A stretch of 51,008 nt of DNA from Muribaculaceae bacterium (GCA_029060285.1 JAIDUH010000123.1:1-51008); one strand, 5' to 3'. Shown: positions 14,850-24,179, numbered from the stretch's first letter. The notes: a model not told the origin generated them from the sequence alone. A program made the numbers and translations.

Positions 14850-15617
14850 ATGATCGATTCCCACACTCATATATATATGTCGGAGTCCTTTCCTGAAGGA
14901 TGCGCAGATGCGGTGGACCGTGCTGTCGCTGCCGGAGTGCATACCATGATCCTCCCGGCCGTTGACCGCGAGTCAGCTTCAGAGGTCGCAGCCTTGCACG
15001 CCGCGTGCCCAGTTCAGACAAGGACTGCCATGGGACTGCATCCTACAGAAGTAGGGGAGGACTGGAAGGAGGAGCTTGACGACATAATAAAGCTTCTGTC
15101 GCCGACTCGTCCGGTGGCAATTGGAGAGGTGGGTATCGACCTATATTGGGATGATTCCAATATCAATCTGCAGAAAGAAGCCTTCATTGCCCAACTCAAA
15201 TTGGCAAAGACTCTCGGCCTTCCTGTCATAATCCACTGCCGCGATGGCCTTGATGTATGCCTGGAATGCCTGCAGAAGATTGATGAAATTCCGGAACTTG
15301 TATTCCACAGCTTTACCGGATCTCCCGAAGATGTGCGAAGAATCAGGCAGCTGTGTGACCCGTATTTTGGAATAAACGGAGTAGTGACATTCAAAAACTC
15401 AGGATCCCTTCCCGAAGCCGTCAAGGAAATCGGAATTGACAGGATACTCCTTGAGACTGACTCCCCTTATCTCGCGCCTGTCCCTAAGCGAGGCCGACGC
15501 AACGAAAGCTCTTATCTACCTTTTATTAACGCAAAGATTGCGGAGATCCTTGGTCTGTCTCCGGAGGAGACAGACCAAGCCACTACCCGCAATGCAAAAC
15601 TTTTCTTCAAGATTTGA
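14850..15617 (+). CDS. TatD-family metal-dependent hydrolase/DNase
   Basis: 255 residues from ATG 14850, which places the metal-binding motif SHTH (His5, His7) at the N-terminus as in the family; the in-frame ATG at 14832 lies in an intergenic repeat. Other metal ligands: GEVGID (Glu93), IHCRD (His129), HSFTG (His153) and ETDSPYLAP (Asp204). TatD proteins are cytoplasmic two-metal TIM-barrel nucleases with 3'-5' exonuclease activity implicated in DNA repair. The stop overlaps the next gene's TTG start by four bases (TTGA), indicating coupling with the antiporter gene. Confidence 0.92.
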   Translation: MIDSHTHIYMSESFPEGCADAVDRAVAAGVHTMILPAVDRESASEVAALHAACPVQTRTAMGLHPTEVGEDWKEELDDIIKLLSPTRPVAIGEVGIDLYWDDSNINLQKEAFIAQLKLAKTLGLPVIIHCRDGLDVCLECLQKIDEIPELVFHSFTGSPEDVRRIRQLCDPYFGINGVVTFKNSGSLPEAVKEIGIDRILLETDSPYLAPVPKRGRRNESSYLPFINAKIAEILGLSPEETDQATTRNAKLFFKI

Positions 15618-17626
15618 ACAACCTATTCAGCCTACCGTTTCATCAGCCTGTAGTGATTTTCTCTCTTGTGCTGCTGCTGATTCTTGCGGCCCCTGTCGTA
15701 TTCAGGCGTCTCAGGATTCCAGACGTGGTGGGCTTGATTTTAGCTGGTGTGGCTGTAGGACCCTATGGCTTTAATCTCCTCGAACGGGATGCCTCGTTTC
15801 AAATCTTCGGTCAGGTCGGTATCCTATACCTCATGTTTCTTGCTGCGGTGGAGATCGACATGTACCATTTCAAGAAGAATCTCAGGCAGGGGCTTGTCTT
15901 CGGCTTGATGACCTTTATCATACCCTCCGTCCTCGGCATGGCGGCTGCCCACTATGCGTTCGGGGCGGGTATCACCACTTGCCTTCTGCTTGCGAGCATG
16001 TATTCTTCTCATACCCTTATATCATATCCTGTCGTAAGCCGGTTTGGCCTTCAGAATGGCAAAGGGGTGATTCTTGCCGTAAGCGCTACGATTGTAGCCG
16101 TCCTGCTTGCACTCATCACTCTTGCATCTGTGGTCAAACTTCAGGCTACCGGTGTGTTTGATGTGAGCGACATACTGAAGTTGCTCCTCTATACTGTGGG
16201 ATATGCCATTGTCGTAGGGTTTACATTCCCTCGGATCACGAGGTTCATGTTCAGGAAGTTTTCTGATGCCGTGGCCCAGTATATTTTCATCCTTGCGATG
16301 GTCTTCATCGGAGCTGTGTTGGCGCAGATGATCGGTCTCGAATCCATACTTGGGGCATTCTATGTAGGCCTTGTCCTCAATCGTCTTATTCCGGGACGTT
16401 CTTCCCTGATGCATCATATCAAGTTTGTCGGCAATGCCATTTTCATTCCTTATTTCCTTATCGGGGTGGGAATGCTGATAAATGTGCATGTGATATTTCG
16501 TGGTTGGACAGTGGCATGGGTCACTCTTAACATGATTGTAGTGGCTCTGGTCTCAAAATGGATCGCTGCCTGGCTCGCTCAGAAGTCGTTCGGACTTACG
16601 TCTACCGACCGCCGGATGATGTTCGGACTGACGAGCGGAAAAGCTGCCGCCACCATTGCCGCCACCATGCTCGGATATCAATATGGCATCATCAACGAGG
16701 ATATAATGAATGGGGCAGTGCTCATGATTCTTGCCTGTTGCCTTGTGGCTTCAGTCATGACGGAGCGCACAGCAATACGGATGCGTATCGAGCTGACGGC
16801 TGCCGAAATGGAGGCTTCAGGTATCGAGCGCCCGGAATTTGCACGCCAGATTGTCGCTGTCTCAAATCCGATCACTGCAGAGGGACTGATGAGACTCGCT
16901 GTCTTTATGCGCTCTCCCAAGAATACAGAACCCATTACTGCTCTCTTCGTGCGTAACTCCGACGACCCTAAGAGCCTTCGTGCCGGGAGGTTTTCTTTGC
17001 GCACTGCCGCCCAGGCAGCACAAGAAATGGGTGTGGTCGCCGTTGAAGAAGAGAGATTCGACCTCAATGTCGTCTCCGGACTGACAAATATGATACATCA
17101 GACTCACGCTACAGATATCGTGATCGGATTTCATAGGAAGGCCAACATTGTGGATACTTTTTTTGGTCAGATGGTTGATACATTGTTGAAAGAGACTCTG
17201 AAGATGGTTGTGATGTCACGCTGCTTCATCCCGATTTCCACAGTGAGGCGTATCGTGGTGGTGGCGGGAGCTAAAGCTCAATTCGAAACCGGTTTCCACG
17301 ATTGGGTGGCTCGGGTAGGCAATTTGGCACAGACTCTCGCCTGCAAGGTGATTTTCATTGTCTCTGCAGAGACTTCTCATTATATTGAAGATATTATTAC
17401 CAATGATGGTTATGGCATACGACGAATATATCAGGAGATGACGGAATGGGATGATTTCATACTCCTTTCCGGTAACGTTGGGCCTGAAGACCTGCTCATC
17501 ATAATCGGAGCCCGAAGGGGATCAATTTCCTATAGTGCCTCACAAGAAGAGATCCCCGAATTCCTCTCCAAGAATTTCGCATCCCACAATCTGATGGTGA
17601 TCTATCCCGAACAATTCAACGGCTAA
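15614..17626 (+). CDS. CPA2-family cation:proton antiporter with cytosolic C-domain
   Basis: 670 residues. Residues 10-385 form an Na+/H+-exchanger domain with about 11-12 membrane helices; the early helix pair RIPDVVGLILAGVAVGPYG is typical of Kef/CPA2 proteins. The C-terminal 280 residues are soluble, with two alpha/beta units resembling tandem UspA-like regulatory domains. The start is taken as TTG 15614: it overlaps the tatD stop as TTGA, no ATG is available near it, and the first helix needs this start. Probably exports K+ or Na+ in exchange for protons; the ion cannot be told. Confidence 0.85.
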   Translation: MNNLFSLPFHQPVVIFSLVLLLILAAPVVFRRLRIPDVVGLILAGVAVGPYGFNLLERDASFQIFGQVGILYLMFLAAVEIDMYHFKKNLRQGLVFGLMTFIIPSVLGMAAAHYAFGAGITTCLLLASMYSSHTLISYPVVSRFGLQNGKGVILAVSATIVAVLLALITLASVVKLQATGVFDVSDILKLLLYTVGYAIVVGFTFPRITRFMFRKFSDAVAQYIFILAMVFIGAVLAQMIGLESILGAFYVGLVLNRLIPGRSSLMHHIKFVGNAIFIPYFLIGVGMLINVHVIFRGWTVAWVTLNMIVVALVSKWIAAWLAQKSFGLTSTDRRMMFGLTSGKAAATIAATMLGYQYGIINEDIMNGAVLMILACCLVASVMTERTAIRMRIELTAAEMEASGIERPEFARQIVAVSNPITAEGLMRLAVFMRSPKNTEPITALFVRNSDDPKSLRAGRFSLRTAAQAAQEMGVVAVEEERFDLNVVSGLTNMIHQTHATDIVIGFHRKANIVDTFFGQMVDTLLKETLKMVVMSRCFIPISTVRRIVVVAGAKAQFETGFHDWVARVGNLAQTLACKVIFIVSAETSHYIEDIITNDGYGIRRIYQEMTEWDDFILLSGNVGPEDLLIIIGARRGSISYSASQEEIPEFLSKNFASHNLMVIYPEQFNG

Positions 17627-17690
17627 AGCCCTTAAAGTCCTTTAAGCCCTTAAGGACCTTAAAGACTTTAAAGACCTTAATGCCCATACC
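17627..17690. repeat. AT/GC word array (CCTTAAAG type)
   Basis: The spacer between the antiporter and mgtC-like genes is almost entirely built from variants of CCTTAAAGACTTTAAAGACC and AGCCCTTAAGG, many of which are themselves palindromic (CTTTAAAG). No coding capacity and no clean terminator is seen. Confidence 0.6.
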
Positions 17691-17720
17691 CCTTAAAGAA
17701 AATAAAACCCAAACAATAAT

Positions 17721-18443
17721 ATGCAGCTATACGAATACATATCATCCCAATTCTGCTCCCTTGACGTCAACCTCGTCAACGCGACGTTCCGCCTTATCCT
17801 CGCCCTGCTGCTCGGGGCACTGGTGGGATCTGAACGCAAGCATAAAGGCCAGGTGGCAGGAATCCGAACATTCGCTCTCATCTCTATGGGGGCATGCCTT
17901 TCCATGCTCTTGTCTATCTACGTCCCGCAAGAATATATGGGCCTCAAAAACGGCGATCCGGGCCGAATCGCCGCCCAGGTCATCACGGGTATCGGTTTTC
18001 TTGGCGGCGGTGCCATGATTCAGCAGCGTGGAGTGGTCAGAGGTCTCACTACTGCTGCCGGGATCTGGATCACGGCTATAATCGGTATGGCTGTCGGTGT
18101 CGGTATGTATTTGGCTTCGATCATCTGCACTCTTCTGATATTCTTTGTAATCGTGGGGTTCAACAGGTTCGAGCATGTGATACATATCGGACAGGAGACC
18201 AAGGTGATCTCAATCAGAAGCAAGGGAATCCTGCGCAATATCGATGCATATGAACATCTTCTCCGCGATGAAGGTGTGCATATATCCAACTTCTTCATTG
18301 AGCAGAATTTCGAGAATGACTATACTGAGGTGAATCTCGTTGTTCTCGTCCGCACCTCAAAAAAACTAATGGATGCAATCAACCGCCTCGGAGAGGCTCA
18401 TGATACCCTTTCAATCACCCTTTCAAATCAGATAGACCTATGA
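17721..18443 (+). CDS. MgtC/SapB-family membrane protein
   Basis: 240 residues. The N-terminal 145 residues have about five membrane helices and the MgtC motifs ALLLGALVGSERKHKGQ (29-45), GIRTFAL and TGIGFLGGGAMIQ. The C-terminal 80 residues form a small soluble alpha/beta domain (ACT-like) that begins at about RSKGILRNID. In pathogens MgtC acts on F-ATP synthase and supports growth at low Mg2+; the role in commensal Bacteroidales is not established. It lies between two CPA2 antiporters and overlaps the second by four bases (ATGA at 18440), so a link with ion homeostasis is likely. Confidence 0.88.
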   Translation: MQLYEYISSQFCSLDVNLVNATFRLILALLLGALVGSERKHKGQVAGIRTFALISMGACLSMLLSIYVPQEYMGLKNGDPGRIAAQVITGIGFLGGGAMIQQRGVVRGLTTAAGIWITAIIGMAVGVGMYLASIICTLLIFFVIVGFNRFEHVIHIGQETKVISIRSKGILRNIDAYEHLLRDEGVHISNFFIEQNFENDYTEVNLVVLVRTSKKLMDAINRLGEAHDTLSITLSNQIDL

Positions 18444-20749
18444 TGCCACTAATGATTCAGGAAACTACTACAGACATCCAGCAGACCATCTTCACAGAGC
18501 TTAATCCGGATGCCGGAAAGGATTCTTCGCATGGTTCGGAAGACAATACCAATGGACTTATCCTCGACCTTGCTTGGATTCTCGTGCTTGCGGCTATAGC
18601 GACCCTCGTTTTCAAGAAACTCAAGCAGCCGGTTGTGCTCGGATACATTCTCGCGGGCTTCTTGGCGTCGCCTAACTTCACTTATCTCCCGTCTATATCC
18701 AATCTTGAGAATATCGAGATCTGGGCTGACCTCGGTATTGTGGTCCTGATGTTCTCTCTCGGCCTTGAATTTTCATTCAAAAAACTGATGAATTCAGGTT
18801 CTTCGGCGATAATAACGGCTTTGATCATCATTGTCGGCATGACGATGGCAGGATTTGGGGTAGGGTATATGTTGCATTTGAACACTATCAACTGCATCTT
18901 CCTCGGAGGTATGATTTCGATGTCGTCGACCACTATCATTCTCAAGGCTTTCACTGATTTGGGGCTTAAGCAGCAGAAATTTGCCTCCATGGTGCTTGCA
19001 GTGCTGATTATTGAAGATCTCTTCGCAGTGCTTATGCTTGTGCTGCTTTCCTCTTTTGCTATGGGCGACGTGCAAGGGTCTGAACTTGTATTCAGCATTG
19101 CAAAGCTATGTTTCTTCCTCATCATATGGTTTGTGGTAGGTGTTTATGTCCTCCCTTCATTCCTCGAGAAATTCAGCTCATTTCTCAATTCCGAGACACT
19201 CCTTGTGGTGTCGATGGGACTATGCTTCTCTATGGCTGCTTTTTCTGTGATGTGTGGGTTCTCTCTCGAGCTTGGGGCATTCGTGATGGGCTCCATACTT
19301 GCCGGCACCATCTTCGCTGAGCGTATGGAGCATGTGATAGCTCCTGTCAAGGACCTGTTTGGAGCAGTATTCTTCATATCCGTCGGCATGATGGTGCAAC
19401 CCTCCGTCATCGCTACCTATTATCCTCAGATTCTTCTGCTGGCAGCGGTAGTGATAGTGGGTATGATAATTTTTGGCACCATCGGCATGCTCGTCACCGG
19501 ACAGACTCTGCAGGTGGCTATCAAAAGTGGATTTTCGCTGACTCAGATTGGTGAGTTCTCGTTTATCATAGCATCCCTCGGTATGGGGCTCGGTGTCCTC
19601 GATGCTTCTCTCTATCCTATTATCGTGGCAGTGTCTGTGATAACCATATTCACCACTCCATATTTTATAAAGCTTTCTTCTCCGGCATATAATTTTGTCG
19701 AGAAGCATCTTCCGGAAAATCTGAAATTCCTTATCACGAGGTATTCGTCGCAGGTTGTCGATACGAATGAGACGAAACGCCTGTGGCGTGAGATCCTCGG
19801 CAGATATATCTGGCGTATCGTCTTATATTCGGTCATTCTCATCGCTATCATCATAGCTTGCCGGCAACTGCTTTTCCCTTTGATGGAGAATCTGATTCCG
19901 AAATGGGGACATTTGGTAGCCACTGTGATTTCTCTCGTCATCATGTCGCCATTCCTTACGGCGCTTTCTTTCACTACCATTAAGTCTGACCATAAGATGA
20001 AGCTCCACCAGACTGCATCTTTCTATGAAGTCCCTCTCATAGCTATGAGTATCATACGCTACATATTGGCTCTTCTTTTCGTGGTGTATTTCCTCACAGT
20101 CTGCTATTCTTCTTGGGTAGGATGGATAGGAGGCACCATCGGTTTCGTCTTGATGGTGGCTTTCGCTTCTTCCAAACTGATGAGAAGCTTCAAGAAGATG
20201 GAGAAGAAATTCATGAACAACCTTAACAATCGGGAGAATGCCAGGAGCGGGGCAAACAATAATCTTGTCAGCGACCTTCACCAGGCATATCTCGACATAA
20301 AGCCGCAATGCCGTTTTGCAGGCGATAAGTTGAAGGATTCCGGGCTGCGCAGTGAATTTGGAGTCAGTGTCTCAAGTATCCGGCGAGGGGATGAATTCAT
20401 TCCTCTTCCTACGGGCGACACCCGCATATTCCCCGGAGATACGCTCGGGGTGATCGGCACTGACAGCCAGATAAAGCGGCTTAATGACGCAATTGACAAG
20501 GTGAGCCAGAAGAAGGATTCTCTCAGGCATACCGACATAGAGCTGAAAAGTATCCTTCTCACTCAAGACTCTCCGATCATAGACCGCCCGCTCTTTGAGA
20601 CCGATCTCCGCAACGACTACTTCTGTATGGTCATATCAGTGCAGAGGGGCGACAGCGAGTTCATTAACCCTAACCCCAATACTGTTCTCAAAGCCGGCGA
20701 CCTTCTCTGGATAGTTGGCGACCCTGCCCAATTCGACAAAATGAAATGA
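18440..20749 (+). CDS. Kef-type cation:proton antiporter with two TrkA-C domains
   Basis: 769 residues. After about 45 soluble residues, an Na+/H+-exchanger domain spans roughly 45-420 (LGYILAGFLASP, GLEFSFKKLM, LGAFVMGSILAGT). Further membrane helices lie around 450-580, an unusual extra block. The C-terminus has two RCK_C/TrkA-C modules: one around RRGDEFIPLPTGDTRIFPGD and one around QRGDSEFINPNPNTVLKAGD. No NAD-binding TrkA-N (Rossmann) domain lies between, unlike E. coli KefB/C. Probably a ligand-gated K+ or Na+ efflux system in the inner membrane. Translation is coupled with the mgtC-like gene. Confidence 0.85.
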   Translation: MMPLMIQETTTDIQQTIFTELNPDAGKDSSHGSEDNTNGLILDLAWILVLAAIATLVFKKLKQPVVLGYILAGFLASPNFTYLPSISNLENIEIWADLGIVVLMFSLGLEFSFKKLMNSGSSAIITALIIIVGMTMAGFGVGYMLHLNTINCIFLGGMISMSSTTIILKAFTDLGLKQQKFASMVLAVLIIEDLFAVLMLVLLSSFAMGDVQGSELVFSIAKLCFFLIIWFVVGVYVLPSFLEKFSSFLNSETLLVVSMGLCFSMAAFSVMCGFSLELGAFVMGSILAGTIFAERMEHVIAPVKDLFGAVFFISVGMMVQPSVIATYYPQILLLAAVVIVGMIIFGTIGMLVTGQTLQVAIKSGFSLTQIGEFSFIIASLGMGLGVLDASLYPIIVAVSVITIFTTPYFIKLSSPAYNFVEKHLPENLKFLITRYSSQVVDTNETKRLWREILGRYIWRIVLYSVILIAIIIACRQLLFPLMENLIPKWGHLVATVISLVIMSPFLTALSFTTIKSDHKMKLHQTASFYEVPLIAMSIIRYILALLFVVYFLTVCYSSWVGWIGGTIGFVLMVAFASSKLMRSFKKMEKKFMNNLNNRENARSGANNNLVSDLHQAYLDIKPQCRFAGDKLKDSGLRSEFGVSVSSIRRGDEFIPLPTGDTRIFPGDTLGVIGTDSQIKRLNDAIDKVSQKKDSLRHTDIELKSILLTQDSPIIDRPLFETDLRNDYFCMVISVQRGDSEFINPNPNTVLKAGDLLWIVGDPAQFDKMK

Positions 20750-20778
20750 TAAAGTCTTTCATAATTTATCATGGCATA

Positions 20779-20925
20779 TCATGTTAAATCAAGCTAAATC
20801 AAGCTAAATCAAGCTAAATCATGTTGAATCAAGCTAAATCATGTTGAATCAAGATAGATCCTTGATAATTAATAATTTATAATTCATCATTTATCATTCA
20901 TCATTTATAATTTATAATTTATCTT
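20779..20925. repeat. Two successive AT-rich word arrays
   Basis: 20779-20862 repeats variants of ATCAAGCTAA and ATCATGTTGA about eight times; 20863-20925 switches to variants of ATTTATAATTCATC. Together they fill almost the whole 178-base spacer and end two bases before the start at 20928. I see no promoter consensus of good quality in it. Confidence 0.65.
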
Positions 20926-20927
20926 TA

Positions 20928-22052
20928 ATGACGCGACGCCCTTACACCTTCGACCGTGTAGTCCGCATTATATTCTCACTGTGCGGCCTTATAGCCATAT
21001 TATTTCTCCTCGACATCTTAAGCGATGTGCTTTTGCCATTCTTTGTAGCTTGCCTGATCGCATATATCCTTGAGCCGTCAGTGGTTTTCAACAAGCGGAT
21101 CCTCGGATGCAAGCGCCGTTTCTTTCCGGTTGTCATGACCCTGCTCGAAGCTGTGTTTCTTGTTGGGATCCTGTGCTGGATCTTCATCCCATATCTCGTG
21201 GATGAATGTGCCGAGATGACGAAAATCATCCGCGACTATGCTTCAAGCCAAATCCAGATTCCCTATATATCAAAGGAAATCCATGAGTTCATTCGCAATA
21301 ATGTCGATTTTGACCAGATCGGACGTCTTCTTAGCCGTGATCAATGGTGGGAGCTCATAAAGAATAGCTTGAATCAGACATGGTCGTTCATCGGAAGCTC
21401 ACTAAGCCTTCTTGTAGGAGTTGTCAGTTGGCTTATCGTGGTGCTTTATGTCATTTTCATTATGCTTGACTATGAGCGCTTTGTGCTTTCTCTTCGCCAA
21501 TTGGTGCCTTACGGTCAGCGTAAGCAGGTACATCATATAGTAAAGGATATCGAAAACGCCATGAACCGTTATTTCCGCGGTCAGTTCTATATTGCGTCCC
21601 TCGTGGGAATTCTCTTTGCAATCGGATTTCTCATCATCGGTTTGCCTATGGCGGTCGTATTCGGACTTTTCATAGGAATGCTCAATATGGTGCCGTATCT
21701 TCAGATGATCTCACTCCCGATTGCTGCTATACTGTGTCTGGTGGGCTCAATATCGGGCGGTCCTACATTTTGGGTGATGTTCTGGGAGTGTATGGCAGTA
21801 TATGTAGTGGTCCAATGCATTCAAGACCTTATCCTTACCCCTAAGATAATGGGCAAAGCCATGGGTCTTAATCCGGCAATAATTCTCCTTGCTCTTTCTG
21901 TCTGGGGCACTCTTCTTGGCTTCTTGGGCATGATCATAGCATTGCCTCTCACGACCCTTCTCCTTTCCTACTATGACCTATACATAGTGCAACGCTCCCT
22001 CCCCGACATAGAATCAACGGATTCAGAGATTTCCGACCCCGATGACCATTAA
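20928..22052 (+). CDS. AI-2E-family (PerM-like) permease
   Basis: 374 residues with about eight membrane helices: a pair near the N-terminus, a soluble stretch at about 95-165 between the second and third helices, and a hydrophobic C-terminal half containing GLPMAVVFGLFIGMLNMVPY and ending in the typical LGFLGMIIALPLTTLL. This layout is that of the AI-2E/UPF0118 family, which includes the TqsA exporter and Na+/H+ antiporters. Family name does not imply autoinducer transport here. It may continue the ion-transport block upstream, but the long repeat array argues for separate transcription. Confidence 0.87.
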   Translation: MTRRPYTFDRVVRIIFSLCGLIAILFLLDILSDVLLPFFVACLIAYILEPSVVFNKRILGCKRRFFPVVMTLLEAVFLVGILCWIFIPYLVDECAEMTKIIRDYASSQIQIPYISKEIHEFIRNNVDFDQIGRLLSRDQWWELIKNSLNQTWSFIGSSLSLLVGVVSWLIVVLYVIFIMLDYERFVLSLRQLVPYGQRKQVHHIVKDIENAMNRYFRGQFYIASLVGILFAIGFLIIGLPMAVVFGLFIGMLNMVPYLQMISLPIAAILCLVGSISGGPTFWVMFWECMAVYVVVQCIQDLILTPKIMGKAMGLNPAIILLALSVWGTLLGFLGMIIALPLTTLLLSYYDLYIVQRSLPDIESTDSEISDPDDH

Positions 22053-22079
22053 TCGTTGACAGTTGATCGTTAATCGTTG
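22050..22079. repeat. AT-rich word array (TTAATCGTTG type), copy 2, at the dacB stop
   Basis: ATTAATCGTTGACAGTTGATC followed by GTTAATCGTTG repeats the word of 14820-14849. On the minus strand its last unit supplies the final codons (AAC GAT TAA) of dacB. It fills the whole 17-base space between the convergent genes. Confidence 0.65.
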
Positions 22080-23287
22080 CAAAAAGTTTCAAGCAGCAAA
22101 TTTTCGGCTGCTTTTCGCGCTGCACCTCTCGCCCCTATGTCGTTCATGATAATGACGATACTGTGTGTCGGGGCAAAATCCTCATCGAGCTTGTATCCCG
22201 CATAGCACTGTATTCCTTTCATGCTGCCGGTCTTCATGGCTACGTATGCATCCAGCTCAGTATCCTTCAGAAATCCAGACAGTGTCCCCTCTTGTCCGGC
22301 AAGAGGCATGAACGATGCATATTCTTCGTCATCACCCATCGCGTTTAGAATGCCGTTCATGAAATTGGCAGTAACCCTATTGGATCGTGAAAGTCCGCTC
22401 CCGTCGACGAGGGTCACACCCTTCACCGGTATTCCTGCAGCATTCCAATAGTCATACATCTCAGCCGCACCTGCCTCAGTGGAGCCTCCCTTGCCGCGTG
22501 CCAATCCAAACGCACGAAGGAAAGTCTCCGCAAACAGATTGTCGCTACGCATCATGCAGCTCCTCATCACTTCGGAATACTTGTCGCTGACATGATCAAG
22601 GAGAAGTGTACCCTCTTCCAGGTCATTCAATCCCTCTGCTCCAATCTTTGTGCTCCCCGCAACGCTGATCCCTGATCCCCGGAGCCGGGAACTAAGGTAA
22701 GAAAGAAAAGTTGATTCAGGATTTTTGACAGCCCGGCTTCCAGATGCATTCCTGCGGAAATTCAAGGCATGGCTTCCGGTGCCATAAGACTCGTTCAAAT
22801 CCCCTGCCATCCAGCTTGGCGGGCATGCAGGTCCGGAATATAGGGATGTGTCGATCCTCAGATCTCCGTTGATGGTACCAATGCCCTTGTGTCTGAGTGC
22901 AGCTATTATTTCCTCGGCGATGTCGGCCGATTCCGGTTCACAATTGGCTCCAAGGGTAGGGTCGCCGCCTCCGACTATAAGTAAATCTCCTTCTATGGTG
23001 TTCCCTTTGATGGGACCGTCGGCATAGACCAGGGTATGAAATCTGTCTTCAGGTCCCCTCACCCTTAGTAACCCTGCGATAGTGACAGTCTTCATTATGG
23101 AAGCCGGAAGTAAAGGCTTGTCTGTATTGTGCTCTGCCAATATTTCTCCCGTCTTCAGGTCCTGTATCAGCACTGCAGTGTTCCCCGCGCTGACGCTTTT
23201 CGATCTCAAGAATCTTTCAAGTGGCGAAGCTCCGTATACGCTCACCACCATCATCAAAAAAATTGCAAGAACAATATTTCGTTTCAT
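22070..23287 (-). CDS. dacB: D-alanyl-D-alanine carboxypeptidase/endopeptidase (PBP4, S13)
   Basis: 405 residues from ATG 23287, chosen because it places a normal signal peptide (MKRNIVLAIFLMMVVSVYGA) at the N-terminus; the longer start at 23320 adds 11 polar residues. Penicillin-binding motifs are in order: SIMK (63-66, nucleophile Ser63), SDN (248-250) and KTG (352-354). The insertion between the first two motifs, with GGGDPTL (106-112), is the PBP4-specific extra domain. The enzyme trims or cuts peptidoglycan cross-links in the periplasm. It is convergent with the permease gene, and its last codons come from an intergenic repeat word. Confidence 0.92.
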   Translation of the reverse strand: MKRNIVLAIFLMMVVSVYGASPLERFLRSKSVSAGNTAVLIQDLKTGEILAEHNTDKPLLPASIMKTVTIAGLLRVRGPEDRFHTLVYADGPIKGNTIEGDLLIVGGGDPTLGANCEPESADIAEEIIAALRHKGIGTINGDLRIDTSLYSGPACPPSWMAGDLNESYGTGSHALNFRRNASGSRAVKNPESTFLSYLSSRLRGSGISVAGSTKIGAEGLNDLEEGTLLLDHVSDKYSEVMRSCMMRSDNLFAETFLRAFGLARGKGGSTEAGAAEMYDYWNAAGIPVKGVTLVDGSGLSRSNRVTANFMNGILNAMGDDEEYASFMPLAGQEGTLSGFLKDTELDAYVAMKTGSMKGIQCYAGYKLDEDFAPTHSIVIIMNDIGARGAARKAAENLLLETFCND

Positions 23288-23391
23288 AACATATATACTT
23301 TTTTCAGTTTCCATATCCATTCCCGTCAGCGAGTTATACTTTCAGTCTGTGTCTCAGTTCCCCCTGCGCCATAAGCGTGTACAAAATTACA

Positions 23392-23399
23392 AAAAATCC
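23392..23399 (-). promoter_or_regulatory. -7 element (TAATTTTG) for dacB
   Basis: On the minus strand TAATTTTG lies about 105 bases before the dacB start. A -33 TTTG at the usual distance is not visible, so the call is tentative. Confidence 0.35.
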
Positions 23400-23478
23400 A
23401 CCAATCATCCAACTTTAATCTGCTTCAAATGTTTTACTGATGATAAACTACTAATGCAAACTAAACACACACACAAAG

Positions 23479-23961
23479 ATGAAAAAACTACTTTATCTCC
23501 TTCTTGTCATCCCCTTTGCAATGATGGTTGCTTCTTGCTCGGATGACAAAGATCTCCCGAATGTCGACATCACAATGTCGTTTGACAACGCAGTTGTAAA
23601 AGATGGAATTGTTTATGTTGAGCAAGACGCAGTCTTCTCCATCACCGGTCTGACTACAAAGTCTGTTGATAGCAACCAGCAGTCAGCAATTGCAAATGTA
23701 AGATATTTTTGGAATGGAATCCCGGCCCCGGGTCTGACTTGGAGCAATTTCCCTATGGAAATCAATATGGCTGAGATGCCCGAACCTGCTTCCGGCAACA
23801 ATATCCTCGGAATTAATGCTACGCTCCTTGAGACCGACAAATCAATGTCTTACTGCTCATTGAGCATACCAATCAAGTCTGTAAAGCTTGAGGATATGCC
23901 CGATGGTCAGGAGCCAGGAGAAGCAACTCTGACTTTCTCTACTTCCCGCACAAGCAAATAA
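23479..23961 (+). CDS. Small hypothetical lipoprotein
   Basis: 160 residues. The signal peptide MKKLLYLLLVIPFAMMVASC ends with Cys20, followed by SDDKD, a sequence that in Bacteroidetes favours outer-membrane or surface placement. The rest is predicted beta-rich, with a strand pattern like a single Ig-like domain (VYVEQDAVFSITGL, NVRYFWNGIPAPG). No enzyme motif. It is a single-gene unit followed directly by a terminator. Function unknown. Confidence 0.78.
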   Translation: MKKLLYLLLVIPFAMMVASCSDDKDLPNVDITMSFDNAVVKDGIVYVEQDAVFSITGLTTKSVDSNQQSAIANVRYFWNGIPAPGLTWSNFPMEINMAEMPEPASGNNILGINATLLETDKSMSYCSLSIPIKSVKLEDMPDGQEPGEATLTFSTSRTSK

Positions 23962-23992
23962 TTCCAAGGTCTTACAATGGTAACCTTGTAGG

Positions 23993-24018
23993 GGACGTAC
24001 GGCTCGTGCGTCCTTTTT
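23993..24018 (+). terminator. Terminator after the small lipoprotein gene
   Basis: GGACGTAC (23993-24000) pairs with GTGCGTCC (24006-24013), with one G-T wobble and a five-base loop, and is followed by five T. It lies 31 bases after the stop codon. Confidence 0.8.
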
Positions 24019-24031
24019 CTATCCCAAAAAT

Positions 24032-24062
24032 TTTGCTATCTGAAAAAAAATCCCTAACTTTG
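24032..24062 (+). promoter_or_regulatory. Bacteroidetes-type promoter for tRNA-Ser
   Basis: TTTG (24032-24035), a spacer of 19 and TAACTTTG (24055-24062) match the consensus fully. The tRNA begins 26 bases further on. Confidence 0.8.
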
Positions 24063-24087
24063 CATCCGTTATCCGAAGCGACACATT

Positions 24088-24174
24088 GGAAAGATGCCGG
24101 AGTGGCCGATCGGGACGGTCTCGAAAACCGTTGTACCCTTACGGGTACCGAGGGTTCGAATCCCTCTCTTTCCG
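24088..24174 (+). tRNA. tRNA-Ser (anticodon CGA)
   Basis: An 87-base class II tRNA: acceptor stem GGAAAGA with TCTTTCC, anticodon stem ACGGT/ACCGT around loop CTCGAAA (anticodon CGA, reads UCG), long variable arm with GTACCC/GGGTAC, and T arm GGTTCGAATCC. CCA is not encoded. It stands alone between a promoter and a terminator. I saw no duplicated 3' end nearby, so there is no sign of an integrated element. Confidence 0.95.
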
Positions 24175-24179
24175 CAATA

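Noticed and set aside
20928-22052. Autoinducer-2 exporter function for the AI-2E-family protein
   Set aside because: Family membership covers several transport roles; nothing in the sequence or context points to AI-2.
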